DNA of 64,000 bases, taken from positions 4,678,501-4,742,500 of the forward strand of contig NZ_CP077073.1 of the NCBI RefSeq assembly GCF_019139535.1, read 5' to 3'. This document shows, piece after piece, positions 7,969 to 16,873 of the stretch. The notes below the pieces were generated by a model, which was given only the letters and a program-made list of their open reading frames with translations, did no database searches and was not told the DNA's origin. The position numbers and the translations under genes were made by a program. The DNA is from Pseudomonas muyukensis. Its GTDB lineage: Bacteria > Pseudomonadota > Gammaproteobacteria > Pseudomonadales > Pseudomonadaceae. How positions within the stretch are numbered: position 1 is the stretch's first letter; every line of letters starts with the position of its first letter.

Positions 7969-8283
7969 TTATTCCGCCTTGCAGTCCAGCACGATGCGCA
8001 GCTTGATGATCTGCCGGTTGAACTTGGCCGTCACATCGACGCTCTTGCCGGCCGGCACGTTGACCCGGCGCACCCGTGGTGCCTCGGGCCCATTGCGGAA
8101 ACTGACCTTGCACGCCGCCGCCACCTGCCCATAGTTGTTCAGGTTGATCGAGCCAATGTCGTAGGCAGTGTCATAGGCGGTGTAGTCGACCTTGACCCCG
8201 GTCATCTGCTTTTCCACGTCGATGGGATAAGCCATGGCCCCGAGGGGCAGGCACAGCAGCACGGCCAGACAACTTTTCTTCAT
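7969..8283 (-). CDS. Small exported protein of unknown function
   Basis: A 104-residue protein with a signal peptide (MKKSCLAVLLCLPLGAMA, cleavage near Ala18 before YPIDVEK). The mature part, about 86 residues, is predicted beta-rich and basic, ending NRQIIKLRIVLDCKAE, with one cysteine in the body (AACKVSF) and one near the end that could pair. Its 'PRVRRVNVPAGKSVDVTAKFNRQI' block looks like an immunoglobulin-like strand pattern. I do not recognise a function. It lies between azoR and the LysR gene, divergent from the latter, with only 49 bases between the two starts, so they share a regulatory region. Confidence 0.75.
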   Translation of the reverse strand: MKKSCLAVLLCLPLGAMAYPIDVEKQMTGVKVDYTAYDTAYDIGSINLNNYGQVAAACKVSFRNGPEAPRVRRVNVPAGKSVDVTAKFNRQIIKLRIVLDCKAE

Positions 8284-8332
8284 AGGGCGCTCTCCTTGAG
8301 AAGAGCGCAGCTTAGGACAACAGGAGCCATAG

Positions 8333-9256
8333 ATGAAAGCGCCGCGCGTAACCCTGGATCAGTGGCGGACCCTGCAGGCGGTGGTCGATCACGGCGGGTT
8401 CGCCCAGGCCGCCGAGGCCCTGCACCGCTCACAGTCGTCGGTGAGCTACACCGTGGCGCGCATGCAGGAGCAACTGGGCGTGCCGCTGCTGCGCATCGAC
8501 GGGCGCAAGGCGGTGCTGACCGAGGCCGGCAGCGTGTTGCTGCGGCGCTCGCGGCAACTGGTCAAGCAGGCCAGCCAGCTCGAAGACCTGGCCCACCACA
8601 TGGAACAGGGCTGGGAAGCCGAGGTGCGCCTGGTGGTCGACGCCGCCTACCCCAGCGCCCGCCTGGTGCGCGCCCTGAGCGCGTTCATGCCGCAGAGCCG
8701 CGGCTGCCGCGTGCGCCTGCGCGAAGAGGTGCTGTCCGGGGTCGAGGAGGTGCTGCACGAAGGCATCGCCGACCTGGCCATCAGCAGCTTCAACATCGGC
8801 GGCTACCTGGGTACCGAACTGAGCCCGGTGGAATTCATCGCCGTCGCCCACCCCGAGCATGCCCTGCACCGCATGGGCCGCGAGATTACCTTCCAGGACC
8901 TGGAAAGCCAGTTGCAGGTGGTGATCCGCGACTCTGGCCGCGCCCAGCCGCGCGACGTCGGCTGGCTGGGTGCCGAACAACGCTGGACGGTGGGCAGCCT
9001 GGGCACCGCCGCGACCTTCGTCAGCAGCGGCCTGGGCTTCGCCTGGCTGCCCCGGCACATGATCGAGCGCGAGCTGCGCGAAGGCGTGCTCAAGCCGCTG
9101 CCGCTGGATCAGGGTGGCAGCCGCCACCCACTGTTCTACCTTTACTCGAGCAAGGAAAAGACCCTGGGCCCGGCCACGCAGATCCTCATCGAATTGCTGC
9201 GCAATTTCGACACCGCGCCGCTGGACGTGCCCTTCGCCGCTCCCCCGCAAGCCTGA
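8333..9256 (+). CDS. LysR-family transcriptional regulator
   Basis: A 307-residue LysR-type protein. The N-terminal helix-turn-helix runs from about residue 8 to 65 (LDQWRTLQAVVDHGGFAQAAEALHRSQSSVSYTVARMQEQLG), followed by a linker helix and a periplasmic-binding-protein-like effector domain from about 95 to 295. The ATG has AGGAG upstream. Such regulators usually control a divergent or nearby gene. Candidates here are the small exported gene at 7969 (divergent) and azoR beyond it, whose promoter holds paired CTATCGAT sites; LysR genes beside azoreductases are common. The downstream hydrolase follows after 13 bases and may be cotranscribed. Confidence 0.9.
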   Translation: MKAPRVTLDQWRTLQAVVDHGGFAQAAEALHRSQSSVSYTVARMQEQLGVPLLRIDGRKAVLTEAGSVLLRRSRQLVKQASQLEDLAHHMEQGWEAEVRLVVDAAYPSARLVRALSAFMPQSRGCRVRLREEVLSGVEEVLHEGIADLAISSFNIGGYLGTELSPVEFIAVAHPEHALHRMGREITFQDLESQLQVVIRDSGRAQPRDVGWLGAEQRWTVGSLGTAATFVSSGLGFAWLPRHMIERELREGVLKPLPLDQGGSRHPLFYLYSSKEKTLGPATQILIELLRNFDTAPLDVPFAAPPQA

Positions 9257-9269
9257 AAGGATCGCGCCC

Positions 9270-10082
9270 ATGGCCTGTTTCGAACACGACGGATGCCTGC
9301 TGCATTACCAGGAACACGGCCAGGGCGAGCCCCTGGTGCTGCTGCACGGGCTGGGTTCGAGCAGCCAGGACTGGGAGTTGCAGGTACCCGAGTTCAGCCG
9401 CCATTACCGGGTGATCCTGATGGACATCCGCGGCCACGGGCAATCGTCCAAGCCGCGCCGGGGCTACCAGATCAAGACCTTCAGCGAAGACCTGCTGGCC
9501 TTGCTCCAGCACCTGGGCTGCGGCCCGGTGCATTTCGTCGGGCTGTCCATGGGCGGCATGCTCGGTTTCCAGTTTGCCGTCGATCACCCCGACTGGCTGC
9601 GCAGCCTGTGCATCGTCAACAGCGCCCCTGAAGTGAAGCGGCGCACCCCGAGCGACTGGCTCTGGTGGCTCAAGCGCTGGGGCCTGGCGCGGCTGCTCAG
9701 CGTCGAGACGGTGGGCAAGGGCCTGGCCGCGCGGCTGTTTCCCAAGCCGCAGCAAGCCGAGCTACGGCGCAAGATGGCCGAGCGCTGGGCGCGCAACGAC
9801 AAACGCGCCTACCTCAAGAGCTTCGCTGCCATCGTCGACTGGGGGGTGCAGGAACGCATCGGCCAGATCCACTGTCCCACGCTGGTGATCGCCGCCGACC
9901 AGGATTACACCCCGATCGCCCTGAAACAGCGCTACGTCGCCCTGATGCCCAACGCCAGGCTGGCGGTCATCGCCGATTCGCGGCACGCTACGCCACTGGA
10001 TCAACCTGACGACTTCAACCGTACCGTGCTGCAGTTCCTCGCAGCCGCCACCACCTCTCAAGGATCTTTGAGCCCATGCTGA
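9270..10082 (+). CDS. Alpha/beta-fold hydrolase
   Basis: A 270-residue hydrolase with the complete alpha/beta fold pattern: oxyanion region [10 protein letters not shown] near 22-31, MDIRGHGQS near 51-59, nucleophile elbow VGLSMGG with Ser93, an acid at IAADQDYTP (Asp210 or Asp212) and His239 in [11 protein letters not shown]. This resembles the 3-oxoadipate enol-lactonase/BphD-like branch, but esterase or C-C hydrolase activity cannot be told apart here. The ATG at 9270 is used because [18 protein letters not shown] is the usual family opening. Its last seven bases, ATGCTGA, overlap the cyclophilin start, so translation is coupled. It follows the LysR gene closely. Confidence 0.88.
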   Translation: MACFEHDGCLLHYQEHGQGEPLVLLHGLGSSSQDWELQVPEFSRHYRVILMDIRGHGQSSKPRRGYQIKTFSEDLLALLQHLGCGPVHFVGLSMGGMLGFQFAVDHPDWLRSLCIVNSAPEVKRRTPSDWLWWLKRWGLARLLSVETVGKGLAARLFPKPQQAELRRKMAERWARNDKRAYLKSFAAIVDWGVQERIGQIHCPTLVIAADQDYTPIALKQRYVALMPNARLAVIADSRHATPLDQPDDFNRTVLQFLAAATTSQGSLSPC

Positions 10083-10633
10083 AAAAACTTCTGCTCACCG
10101 CCTGCTCGGTCGCCTTCGCCACCAGTGTCATGGCCTCGGACAAGACCCCGCACGTGTTGCTGGACACCAGCTTCGGCCAGGTCGAGATCGAACTGAACGC
10201 AGAAAAAGCCCCGATCAGTACCAAGAACTTCCTCCAGTACGTCGACAGCGGCTTCTACAACAACACCATCTTCCACCGCGTGATCCCAGGCTTCATGGTC
10301 CAGGGTGGCGGCTTCACCGACCAGATGGTGCAAAAGAGCACCCAGGATCCGATCCGCAACGAGGCCAGCAACGGCCTGCAGAACACCCGCGGCACCCTGT
10401 CGATGGCGCGCACCTCCGACCCGAACTCGGCCACCAGCCAGTTCTTCATCAACGTCGCCGACAACGATTTCCTCAACCCGGGCCGCGACCGTGGCTACGC
10501 GGTGTTCGGCAAGGTCACCAAGGGCATGGAGGTGGTCGACCAGATCGTCAACTCGCCCACCACCGTCAAGAAAGGCATGCGCGATGTCCCGGCCGACCCG
10601 GTGTACATCAAGTCGGCCAAACGCATCGACTGA
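10076..10633 (+). CDS. ppiA: Periplasmic peptidyl-prolyl cis-trans isomerase, cyclophilin type
   Basis: A 185-residue cyclophilin with a signal peptide ([20 protein letters not shown]) followed by the compact catalytic domain. [13 protein letters not shown] (about 66-78) contains the catalytic Arg and the peptide-binding Phe/Met/Gln residues, and [18 protein letters not shown] is the second substrate wall. The length is normal for bacterial PpiA. It catalyses proline isomerisation during folding of exported proteins. The start overlaps the upstream hydrolase stop by seven bases, and an AAGGAT ribosome site lies within that gene. The 51 bases to the next gene include a small palindrome. Confidence 0.93.
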   Translation: MLKKLLLTACSVAFATSVMASDKTPHVLLDTSFGQVEIELNAEKAPISTKNFLQYVDSGFYNNTIFHRVIPGFMVQGGGFTDQMVQKSTQDPIRNEASNGLQNTRGTLSMARTSDPNSATSQFFINVADNDFLNPGRDRGYAVFGKVTKGMEVVDQIVNSPTTVKKGMRDVPADPVYIKSAKRID

Positions 10634-10666
10634 CCACGCACCACACAGGGACGTGGGTCGGGTCAT

Positions 10667-10679
10667 ACAGGAGTCCTGT
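10667..10679 (+). promoter_or_regulatory. Small palindrome over the ribosome site of the ABC exporter
   Basis: ACAGGA-G-TCCTGT pairs with itself around one base. It contains the AGGAG that serves the ATG at 10685, so it could partly mask initiation. The stem is only six pairs, so the effect may be small. Confidence 0.25.
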
Positions 10680-10684
10680 CACCC

Positions 10685-12517
10685 ATGCTGTACCGTCGCT
10701 TCGAGCAGTTGATCGACATTTTCCGCGAGGCGCCCAGCGAGGCGCCTCCCGGCAAGGTCTGGCCCTTCTATCTCTACTACCTGCGTCAGGTCTGGCCGAG
10801 CTTCCTCGCCCTGCTGATCGTCGGCCTGATCGCCTCGCTGATCGAGGTGGCGCTGTTCAGCTACCTGAGCCGCATCATCGACCTGGCCCAGGGCACCCCC
10901 AACGCCAACTTCTTCAGCGAGCACAGCGCCGAGCTGATCTGGATGGTGGTGGTGGTGCTGGTGCTGCGCCCGGTGTTCTTCGGCCTGCACGACCTGCTGG
11001 TGCACCAGACCATCAGCCCGGGCATGACCAGCCTGATCCGCTGGCAGAACCACACCTACGTGCTCAAGCAGAGCCTGAACTTCTTCCAGAGCGACTTCGC
11101 CGGGCGCATCGCCCAGCGCATCATGCAGACCGGCAACTCGCTGCGCGATTCGGCGGTACAGGCGGTGGATGCCTTGTGGCACGTGCTGATCTACGCCATC
11201 AGCGCGCTGGTGCTGTTCGCCGAGGCCGATTGGCGGCTGATGCTGCCGTTGCTGGTGTGGATCGCCGGCTACATCGGCGCGCTGTACTACTTCGTGCCAC
11301 GGGTGAAGGAGCGTTCGGTGATTTCCTCCGACGCCCGCTCCAAGCTGATGGGGCGCATCGTCGACGGCTACACCAACATCGCCACCCTCAAGCTGTTCGC
11401 CCACACCGACTACGAGCAGCAGTACGCCCGCGAGGCGATCAGCGAACAAACCGAGAAGACCCAGCTGGCCGCGCGGGTGATCACCAGCATGGACGTGGTC
11501 ATCACCTCGCTCAACGGCTTGCTGGTGGTGTGCACCACGGGCCTGGCCCTGTGGCTGTGGAGCCAGGCGTCGATCACCGTCGGCGCCATTGCCCTGGCCA
11601 CCGGCCTGGTGATCCGCATCGTCAACATGTCGGGCTGGATCATGTGGGTGGTCAACGGCATCTTCGAGAACATCGGCATGGTCCAGGACGGCCTGCAGAC
11701 GATTGCCCAGCCGGTCAGCGTCAGCGACAAGCCCCAGGCGCCGGGGCTCAAGGTCAGGCAGGGCGGCGTGCGCTTCGAGCACGTAGGCTTTCACTACGGC
11801 AAGGGCAGCCAGGTGATCGACGCGCTCAACCTGGACATCCGTCCGGGCGAGAAGATCGGCCTGATCGGCCCGTCCGGTGCCGGCAAGTCGACCCTGGTCA
11901 ACCTGCTGCTGCGCCTGTACGACGTGCAGGCCGGGCGCATCCTCATCGATGGCCAGGACATCGCCGAGGTCAACCAGGCCAGCCTGCGCGCGCAGATCGG
12001 CATGATCACCCAGGACACCTCGCTGTTGCACCGCTCGATCCGCGACAACCTGCTGTACGGCCGCCCCGACGCCACGGACGAGGAGGTCTGGGAAGCGGTG
12101 CGCCGGGCTCGGGCCGACGAGTTCATTCCGCAATTGTCCGACGCCCAGGGGCGCAGCGGTTTCGACGCCCATGTCGGCGAGCGCGGGGTGAAGCTTTCCG
12201 GCGGCCAGCGCCAGCGCATCGCCATTGCCCGGGTGCTGCTGAAGAACGCACCGATCCTGATCATGGACGAAGCCACTTCGGCGCTGGACTCGGAGGTCGA
12301 GGCAGCCATCCAGGAGAGCCTGGAAACCCTGATGCAGGGCAAGACGGTGATCGCCATCGCCCACCGCCTGTCGACCATCGCCCGCATGGACCGCTTGATC
12401 GTGCTGGACAAGGGCCACATCGTCGAGAGCGGCAGCCACGCTGAACTGCTGGCGCAGCATGGGTTGTATGCACGGTTGTGGCACCACCAGACCGGCGGGT
12501 TCGTCGGCGTCGATTGA
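10685..12517 (+). CDS. ABC exporter, fused permease and ATPase
   Basis: A 610-residue half-transporter. Six membrane helices lie within about residues 30-340 (FLALLIVGLIASLIEVALFSYL is the first), with a long cytoplasmic loop containing SLNFFQSDFAGRIAQRIMQTG. The nucleotide-binding domain follows: Walker A GPSGAGKST near 394-402, Q-loop ITQDTSLL, signature LSGGQRQRIAIARVLL near 504, Walker B ILIMDEATSALD near 524 and the H-loop in IAIAHRLSTI. This is the MsbA/MDR-like exporter type; it works as a dimer in the inner membrane. The substrate is unknown. Its ribosome site sits in a small palindrome. A REP pair follows the stop. Confidence 0.92.
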   Translation: MLYRRFEQLIDIFREAPSEAPPGKVWPFYLYYLRQVWPSFLALLIVGLIASLIEVALFSYLSRIIDLAQGTPNANFFSEHSAELIWMVVVVLVLRPVFFGLHDLLVHQTISPGMTSLIRWQNHTYVLKQSLNFFQSDFAGRIAQRIMQTGNSLRDSAVQAVDALWHVLIYAISALVLFAEADWRLMLPLLVWIAGYIGALYYFVPRVKERSVISSDARSKLMGRIVDGYTNIATLKLFAHTDYEQQYAREAISEQTEKTQLAARVITSMDVVITSLNGLLVVCTTGLALWLWSQASITVGAIALATGLVIRIVNMSGWIMWVVNGIFENIGMVQDGLQTIAQPVSVSDKPQAPGLKVRQGGVRFEHVGFHYGKGSQVIDALNLDIRPGEKIGLIGPSGAGKSTLVNLLLRLYDVQAGRILIDGQDIAEVNQASLRAQIGMITQDTSLLHRSIRDNLLYGRPDATDEEVWEAVRRARADEFIPQLSDAQGRSGFDAHVGERGVKLSGGQRQRIAIARVLLKNAPILIMDEATSALDSEVEAAIQESLETLMQGKTVIAIAHRLSTIARMDRLIVLDKGHIVESGSHAELLAQHGLYARLWHHQTGGFVGVD

Positions 12518-12530
12518 GTTAGGCGCGGCC

Positions 12531-12651
12531 CCTATGGGAGCGGCCTTGTGCCGCGAAAGGGCCGCAAAGCGGCCCCGGCGATCTTTGTGTCAACGCTGAA
12601 ATCCTGGGGCTGCTACGCAGCCCTTTCGCGACACAAGGCCGCTCCTACAGG
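12531..12651. repeat. REP-like inverted pair (family A, head-out)
   Basis: Two 46-base arms of the 'GGGAGCGGCCTTGTG.CGCGAAAGGGC' type lie in inverted orientation (12531-12576 and 12606-12651) with 29 bases between them. Such pairs recur in this window at 15372, 54697 and 63801. They sit only between genes. Confidence 0.75.
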
Positions 12652-12672
12652 GATAGCGTGTGGCCAGACACT

Positions 12673-13797
12673 TCAAACCTGGCGATACGGCAACATCCCC
12701 CGCGCCTGCTCGGCGTAGGCCATCACCCCTTCGCGTTCCTGGCGCAGGAAATCCGCGACCGCCCGACGCAACCCTGGGTGCAGCAGGTAATGCCACGAGC
12801 GCGTGATCACCGGCTCGAACCCACGAATCAGCTTGTGTTCGCCCTGGGCCCCGGCATCGAAGCGCTGCAAGCCTTCGCCGATGGCGAAGTCCATGCCCTG
12901 GTAGAAGCAGGTCTCGAAGTGCAGCCGGTCGAATTCGTCCAGGCAGCCCCAGTAGCGGCCATACAAGCTGTCGCCCCCCACCAGGCTGAACGCCATCGCC
13001 ACCTCCCGCCCCTGCTGCCGGGCGATCACCACGCGGATGGCCTCGGGCATACGCTCGGCGACCAGGCTGAAGAATGCCCGGGTCAGGTACGGCGCACGGC
13101 GCCGCACCGCATAGGTGTTGGCGTAGCAGCGGTAGACGAAATCCCACTGCGCCTCGCTCAGCTGTTCGCCCCGGTACCAGGCGAAGTCGATGCCCTGCCC
13201 CGCCACCTGCTCGCGCTCCTTGCGCATCTGCTTGCGCTTGCGCGAGCTGAGGCTGTCGAGAAAATCCTGGAAGTCCCGGTAGCCGGGGTTGCGCCAGTGG
13301 AACTGGCAGCCCAGGCGCTCCATCCAGCCGGGCAGAGCGCCAATGGCCTGATCCAGCGCGGGGTCGGTGAAATTGATGTGCGCCCCGGACAACCCTCCCT
13401 TGCCCAGATACTCCGGGATCGCCTGCAACAGCAGCAGGCCCTCGGCTGGGTCGGCGGCCAGCAGCCGCGGCCCGCTCACCGGGCTGAACGGCACAGCGCC
13501 AAGCAACTTGGGGTAGTAGGCGATGCCGGCCCGCTCGCAGGCGTCGGCCCAGCCATGATCGAACACGTACTCGCCGAACGAATGCCACTTGCGGTACGCC
13601 GGCAGCAACGCGCGCACTTCACCGTCGCGCTCCAGCACCAGGTGCTCGGCAGCCCACCCCGTGTCGGGGGTTACGCTGGCGCTGTCCTCCATGGCCGTGA
13701 GAAAGGCATGGCGCAGAAACGGCTGGGCATCGGGCACCAGGGTATCCCAGGTGGTCGCCGGCAGGTCGCGCAGATGGGCAAGGCTGTGGAGGCTGAT
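12673..13797 (-). CDS. GNAT-fold protein of the DUF482/peptidogalycan-biosynthesis family
   Basis: With a GTG start at 13797 the protein has 374 residues and opens VISLHSLAHLRDLPATTWDTL, followed by PFLRHAFLTAMED, the normal start of this family (PF04339). A TTG twenty codons upstream would extend it to 394. Internal landmarks are LPAYRKWHSFGEYVFDHGWADA, GPRLLAA, SSRKRKQMRKEREQV, and MAFSLVGGDSLYGRYWGC near the end. The family has two GNAT-like halves similar to FemAB aminoacyl transferases, but its substrate is not established. Probably cytoplasmic. It sits alone between a REP pair and the porin promoter region. Confidence 0.8.
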   Translation of the reverse strand: MSLHSLAHLRDLPATTWDTLVPDAQPFLRHAFLTAMEDSASVTPDTGWAAEHLVLERDGEVRALLPAYRKWHSFGEYVFDHGWADACERAGIAYYPKLLGAVPFSPVSGPRLLAADPAEGLLLLQAIPEYLGKGGLSGAHINFTDPALDQAIGALPGWMERLGCQFHWRNPGYRDFQDFLDSLSSRKRKQMRKEREQVAGQGIDFAWYRGEQLSEAQWDFVYRCYANTYAVRRRAPYLTRAFFSLVAERMPEAIRVVIARQQGREVAMAFSLVGGDSLYGRYWGCLDEFDRLHFETCFYQGMDFAIGEGLQRFDAGAQGEHKLIRGFEPVITRSWHYLLHPGLRRAVADFLRQEREGVMAYAEQARGMLPYRQV

Positions 13798-14039
13798 CAC
13801 ATTTGCAACTCGCTGAAGAGAGGGTGCCAGTATTGCCAAGTCGCCGGCGACACTCAAATGACAGGCCGCTGACTTAACAACAGTGCCACTGTTTAGACAT
13901 TATTCTGTCATCCACCCCCGCAATACTTGCGCCTGTTTTCCGGAACCCCAGAACCTGTCTAGTCAGGCCCTTTCCGAAGACATGCCAACTTGGGGGCGGG
14001 CGCTTGAGCCTCCCCACTTTTTCCAACAGGGAGAACCTT

Positions 14040-15284
14040 ATGCGTCTTGTTTCTACACTTACTGGAGTGAGCCTCACCGGCATGATGCTGGCTCTGAGTA
14101 CTCCGGCCAGTGCTGCTGTCGACGCCAAGCTGCTCGAAATGCTCCGCGCCAATGGCTCGATCAACCAGGCGCAGTACAACGAACTGCAGGGCGACCTGGC
14201 AAAGGAAACCAAGGAAAAGGCCGACCAGAAAGCCCAGTCCGAGCGTCTGAGCTCCTTCGAACAAAAAGTGGCATGGGCCGCCAAGACCCAGATCAAGGGT
14301 GATGTGCGCCTGCGTTACGAAGACGTCAACGTCGACAACCCCAACAGCCGCAGCGGCAACCAGGACCGCGAGCGCGTGCGCGCCCGGGTCGGCTTCTACA
14401 GCGAGATCAACCCGCAGGTCGACGCCGGTATCCGCGTGGCCACCGGCAGCAGCTCGGACGCCCGCTCGACCAACCAGAGCCTGGACAACTACTTCGACAA
14501 GAAATCGCTGTGGGTCGACCTCGCCTACCTCGACTGGCACCCGACCGCCGTGCCCAACCTGCACCTGATCGGCGGCAAGATGATGCAGCCATGGGTGAGC
14601 ATGGGCGACGTCATCTGGGACAGCGACATCAACCCTGAAGGCGTGGCGGTCACCTACAAGACCAACCTGGGTGCCGCCGAGCTGTTCGGCAGCGCCGGCC
14701 ACTACACCCTCAAGGACAACGTCGACGGCGACGGCGTGCAGTTCAAGCACGACGCCCAGCTGTACCACGGCCAATTGGGCACCAAGTTCAATGCCGCCGA
14801 TACCGTCAAGGTCACCGTGGGCGGCAGCATCTACGGCTTCGACAACGACAAGAAGTCGGCCGTGCTGCGCAGCTTCGGCAACACCACCGACGAGTTCAAC
14901 CTGGTGGAAGGCTTTGGCCAGGTGGACTTCACCGGCTTCGCCATCCCGTTGTCGGCGTATGGCCAGTTCGTCAAGAACACCGAAAGCACCGACGGCGAAG
15001 ACAAGGCCTGGCTGGCCGGCCTGAAAACCAAGGTCGGCGCCTGGAGCCTGGACTACAACTACCGCGATGTGCAGCGCAACGCCGTGGTCAGCCTGTTCAC
15101 CGACTCCGACTTCGGCGCAGGTTTCACCGGCTCACGCGGCCACAAGTTCAAGGTGGGTTACGAGATCGACAAGAACTTCTCGCTGGGCGCGGCCTACCTG
15201 ATGGCCAAGACCGACCTGTCGCAGTTGCCGAACAGCAATGCGGATGTAGACACGCTGCAGGTGGACCTGGAAGCCAAGTTCTAA
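14040..15284 (+). CDS. Putative outer-membrane porin
   Basis: A 414-residue protein with a signal peptide ending near STPASA, then a short helical coiled-coil-like stretch (LLEMLRANGSINQAQYNELQGDLAKE), then many alternating polar/hydrophobic strands and a terminal phenylalanine (LEAKF), the outer-membrane insertion signal. RVRARVGFYSEINPQVDAGIRVATG and the helical prefix match the 'putative porin' family (PF16930). It should form a beta-barrel for small solutes; selectivity is unknown. The ATG at 14040 is preceded by AGGGAGAA and begins the signal peptide, so the earlier in-frame ATG at 14004 is not used. A strong terminator follows. Confidence 0.9.
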   Translation: MRLVSTLTGVSLTGMMLALSTPASAAVDAKLLEMLRANGSINQAQYNELQGDLAKETKEKADQKAQSERLSSFEQKVAWAAKTQIKGDVRLRYEDVNVDNPNSRSGNQDRERVRARVGFYSEINPQVDAGIRVATGSSSDARSTNQSLDNYFDKKSLWVDLAYLDWHPTAVPNLHLIGGKMMQPWVSMGDVIWDSDINPEGVAVTYKTNLGAAELFGSAGHYTLKDNVDGDGVQFKHDAQLYHGQLGTKFNAADTVKVTVGGSIYGFDNDKKSAVLRSFGNTTDEFNLVEGFGQVDFTGFAIPLSAYGQFVKNTESTDGEDKAWLAGLKTKVGAWSLDYNYRDVQRNAVVSLFTDSDFGAGFTGSRGHKFKVGYEIDKNFSLGAAYLMAKTDLSQLPNSNADVDTLQVDLEAKF

Positions 15285-15313
15285 GCGTTACGCTCCCTTG
15301 CTCCACGCTGAAG

Positions 15314-15352
15314 CGGGAAATGCCGACCCCATCCGGCATTTCCCGTTTTTTT
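15314..15352 (+). terminator. Rho-independent terminator of the porin gene
   Basis: CGGGAAATGCCG (15314-15325), eight-base loop, CGGCATTTCCCG (15334-15345), then seven T (15346-15352). It begins 29 bases after the porin stop. Confidence 0.95.
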
Positions 15353-15371
15353 GTTTACCTGCCAGAAAGCC

Positions 15372-15476
15372 GGGGCTGCTTCGCAGCCCTTTCGCGACAC
15401 AAGGCCGCTCCTACAGGGAAATGCGTTCTCCTGTAGGAGCGGCCTTGTGTCGCGAAAGGGCCGCACAGCGGCCCCG
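15372..15476. repeat. REP-like inverted pair (family A, tail-out)
   Basis: Arms 15372-15417 and 15430-15476 are the same 46-base unit as at 12531, but the pair faces the opposite way, with the CTCCTACAGG ends in the middle. It separates the porin terminator from the fabH-like gene. Confidence 0.75.
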
Positions 15477-15494
15477 GCATTCTCGAACTGAAAA

Positions 15495-16616
15495 TCACCG
15501 CTTGCGCAGGATCACGCTACCAATCGAATACCCCGCACCAAACGAGCTCAGCACGCCCAGCGAGCCCTTGGCCAGGTCATCCTGGTACAGGTGGAAGGCA
15601 ATCACCGAACCGGCCGAACTGGTGTTGGCATAGCGATCGAGGATCACCGGCGCATCTTCCTCGGCCACTTCACGCCCCAGCAGCTTCTTGACGATCAGGT
15701 GGTTCATGCTCAGGTTGGCCTGGTGCAGCCAGAAGCGCTTGACGTCAGACGGTTGCAGGTCGTTCTCAGCCAGGTGCTGGCCAATCAGCTCGGCGACCAT
15801 CGGGCAGACTTCCTTGAACACCTTGCGGCCTTCCTGCACGAACAGCTTGTCACGGGCACCGATGCCCTCTTCGGCGGCGCGGTTGAGGAAGCCGAAGTTG
15901 TTGCGGATATTGTTGGAGAACGCGGTCAGCAGCTTAGTGCTGACGATATCGAACTGATGCTTCGAAGTCGCAAGGTCGGCCCGTTCGATCAGCACGGCGG
16001 TGGCGGCGTCACCAAAGATGAAGTGGCTGTCACGGTCGCGGAAGTTCAGGTGGCCGGTGCAGATCTCCGGGTTGACCACCAGCACCGAGCGCGACTGGCC
16101 CAACTGCACGCTGTTGGCGGCGGTCTGGATACCGAAGGTGGCCGACGAGCAGGCCACGTTCATGTCGAAGGCGAAGCCCTGGATGCCCAGCGCCTGCTGC
16201 ACTTCGATGGCGATGGCCGGGTACGGGCGCTGCAGGTTGGAACAGGCGACGATCACCCCGTCGACATCGGCGGCGGTGCGGCCGGCACGCTCCAGGGCCT
16301 GGCGGGCAGCGGCCACGCCCATCTCGCAGAGGATCGATTGCTCGTCGTTGCTGCGCTCGGGCAGGCGCGGCTTCATGCGTTGCGGGTCGAGAATGCCCGC
16401 CTTGTCCATGACGAAGCGGCTCTTGATGCCCGAGGCCTTTTCGATGAAGGCGGCGTCGGACAGCGGCGCCGCCTCGACCTCGCCACGTTCGATGGCGGCG
16501 GCGTTGTCACGGTTGAAACGCTGTGCCCAGGCGTTGAAGGATTCCACCAGTTCTTCGTTGGAAATGCTCTGGGCCGGGGTGTACAGGCCGGTGCCGCTGA
16601 TCACGACGTTGTGCAC
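15495..16616 (-). CDS. Beta-ketoacyl-ACP synthase III family (FabH-like)
   Basis: From the GTG at 16616 the protein has 373 residues and opens MHNVVISGTGLYTP. The catalytic triad of the family is complete: Cys156 in NVACSSATFG, His298 in WLHQAN and Asn331 in RYANTSSAG. It is longer than housekeeping FabH (about 320 residues) because of an insert near residues 28-90 (FNAWAQRFNRDNAAAIERGE). That longer type occurs in Pseudomonas as a second FabH homologue. It should condense an acyl-CoA with malonyl-ACP, perhaps feeding medium-chain acyl groups into fatty acid synthesis. GAGGA precedes GTG. A candidate operator lies 62 bases upstream. Confidence 0.88.
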   Translation of the reverse strand: MHNVVISGTGLYTPAQSISNEELVESFNAWAQRFNRDNAAAIERGEVEAAPLSDAAFIEKASGIKSRFVMDKAGILDPQRMKPRLPERSNDEQSILCEMGVAAARQALERAGRTAADVDGVIVACSNLQRPYPAIAIEVQQALGIQGFAFDMNVACSSATFGIQTAANSVQLGQSRSVLVVNPEICTGHLNFRDRDSHFIFGDAATAVLIERADLATSKHQFDIVSTKLLTAFSNNIRNNFGFLNRAAEEGIGARDKLFVQEGRKVFKEVCPMVAELIGQHLAENDLQPSDVKRFWLHQANLSMNHLIVKKLLGREVAEEDAPVILDRYANTSSAGSVIAFHLYQDDLAKGSLGVLSSFGAGYSIGSVILRKR

Positions 16617-16677
16617 GGTCGTTCCTCTGGTCTGGGGCCGGCGCCGGACGGGCGCAGGCCAAAAATTGGGGTTCGAT

Positions 16678-16697
16678 ACTGGCACCTTGGTACCAGT
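16678..16697 (-). promoter_or_regulatory. Candidate operator upstream of the FabH-like gene
   Basis: ACTGGCACCT/TGGTACCAGT is a 20-base imperfect palindrome (8 of 10 positions pair). TTGCAA, a fair -35 hexamer on the minus strand, lies just upstream of it. The layout suits a TetR- or GntR-type repressor; the protein is unknown. Confidence 0.4.
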
Positions 16698-16722
16698 TTG
16701 CAATCGTAATAATCCGTATTGG

Positions 16723-16840
16723 CGAGGGCTTTGCCCTCGATCGCGGGTAAACCCGCTCCTACAGGGCCACCACCGACTTCAGAATCGGCGATAAACCTGT
16801 AGGAGCTGGCTTGCCAGCGAATGGGCCGCAATGCGGCCGC
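16723..16840. repeat. REP-like inverted repeats of the CCTGTAGGAGC type
   Basis: GGGTAAACCCGCTCCTACAGGG (about 16744-16766) and CCTGTAGGAGCTGGCTTGCCAGCG (16797-16820) face each other; each has a small internal hairpin (GCGGGTAAACCCGC; GCTGGCTTGCCAGC). A further GCGGCCGCATTGCGGCC-like hairpin follows near 16824-16840. The run fills the gap between the fabH-like gene and hrpA. Confidence 0.65.
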
Positions 16841-16873
16841 AAATTCCTGCAAGTGTGCCACAAATCAGCGAGG

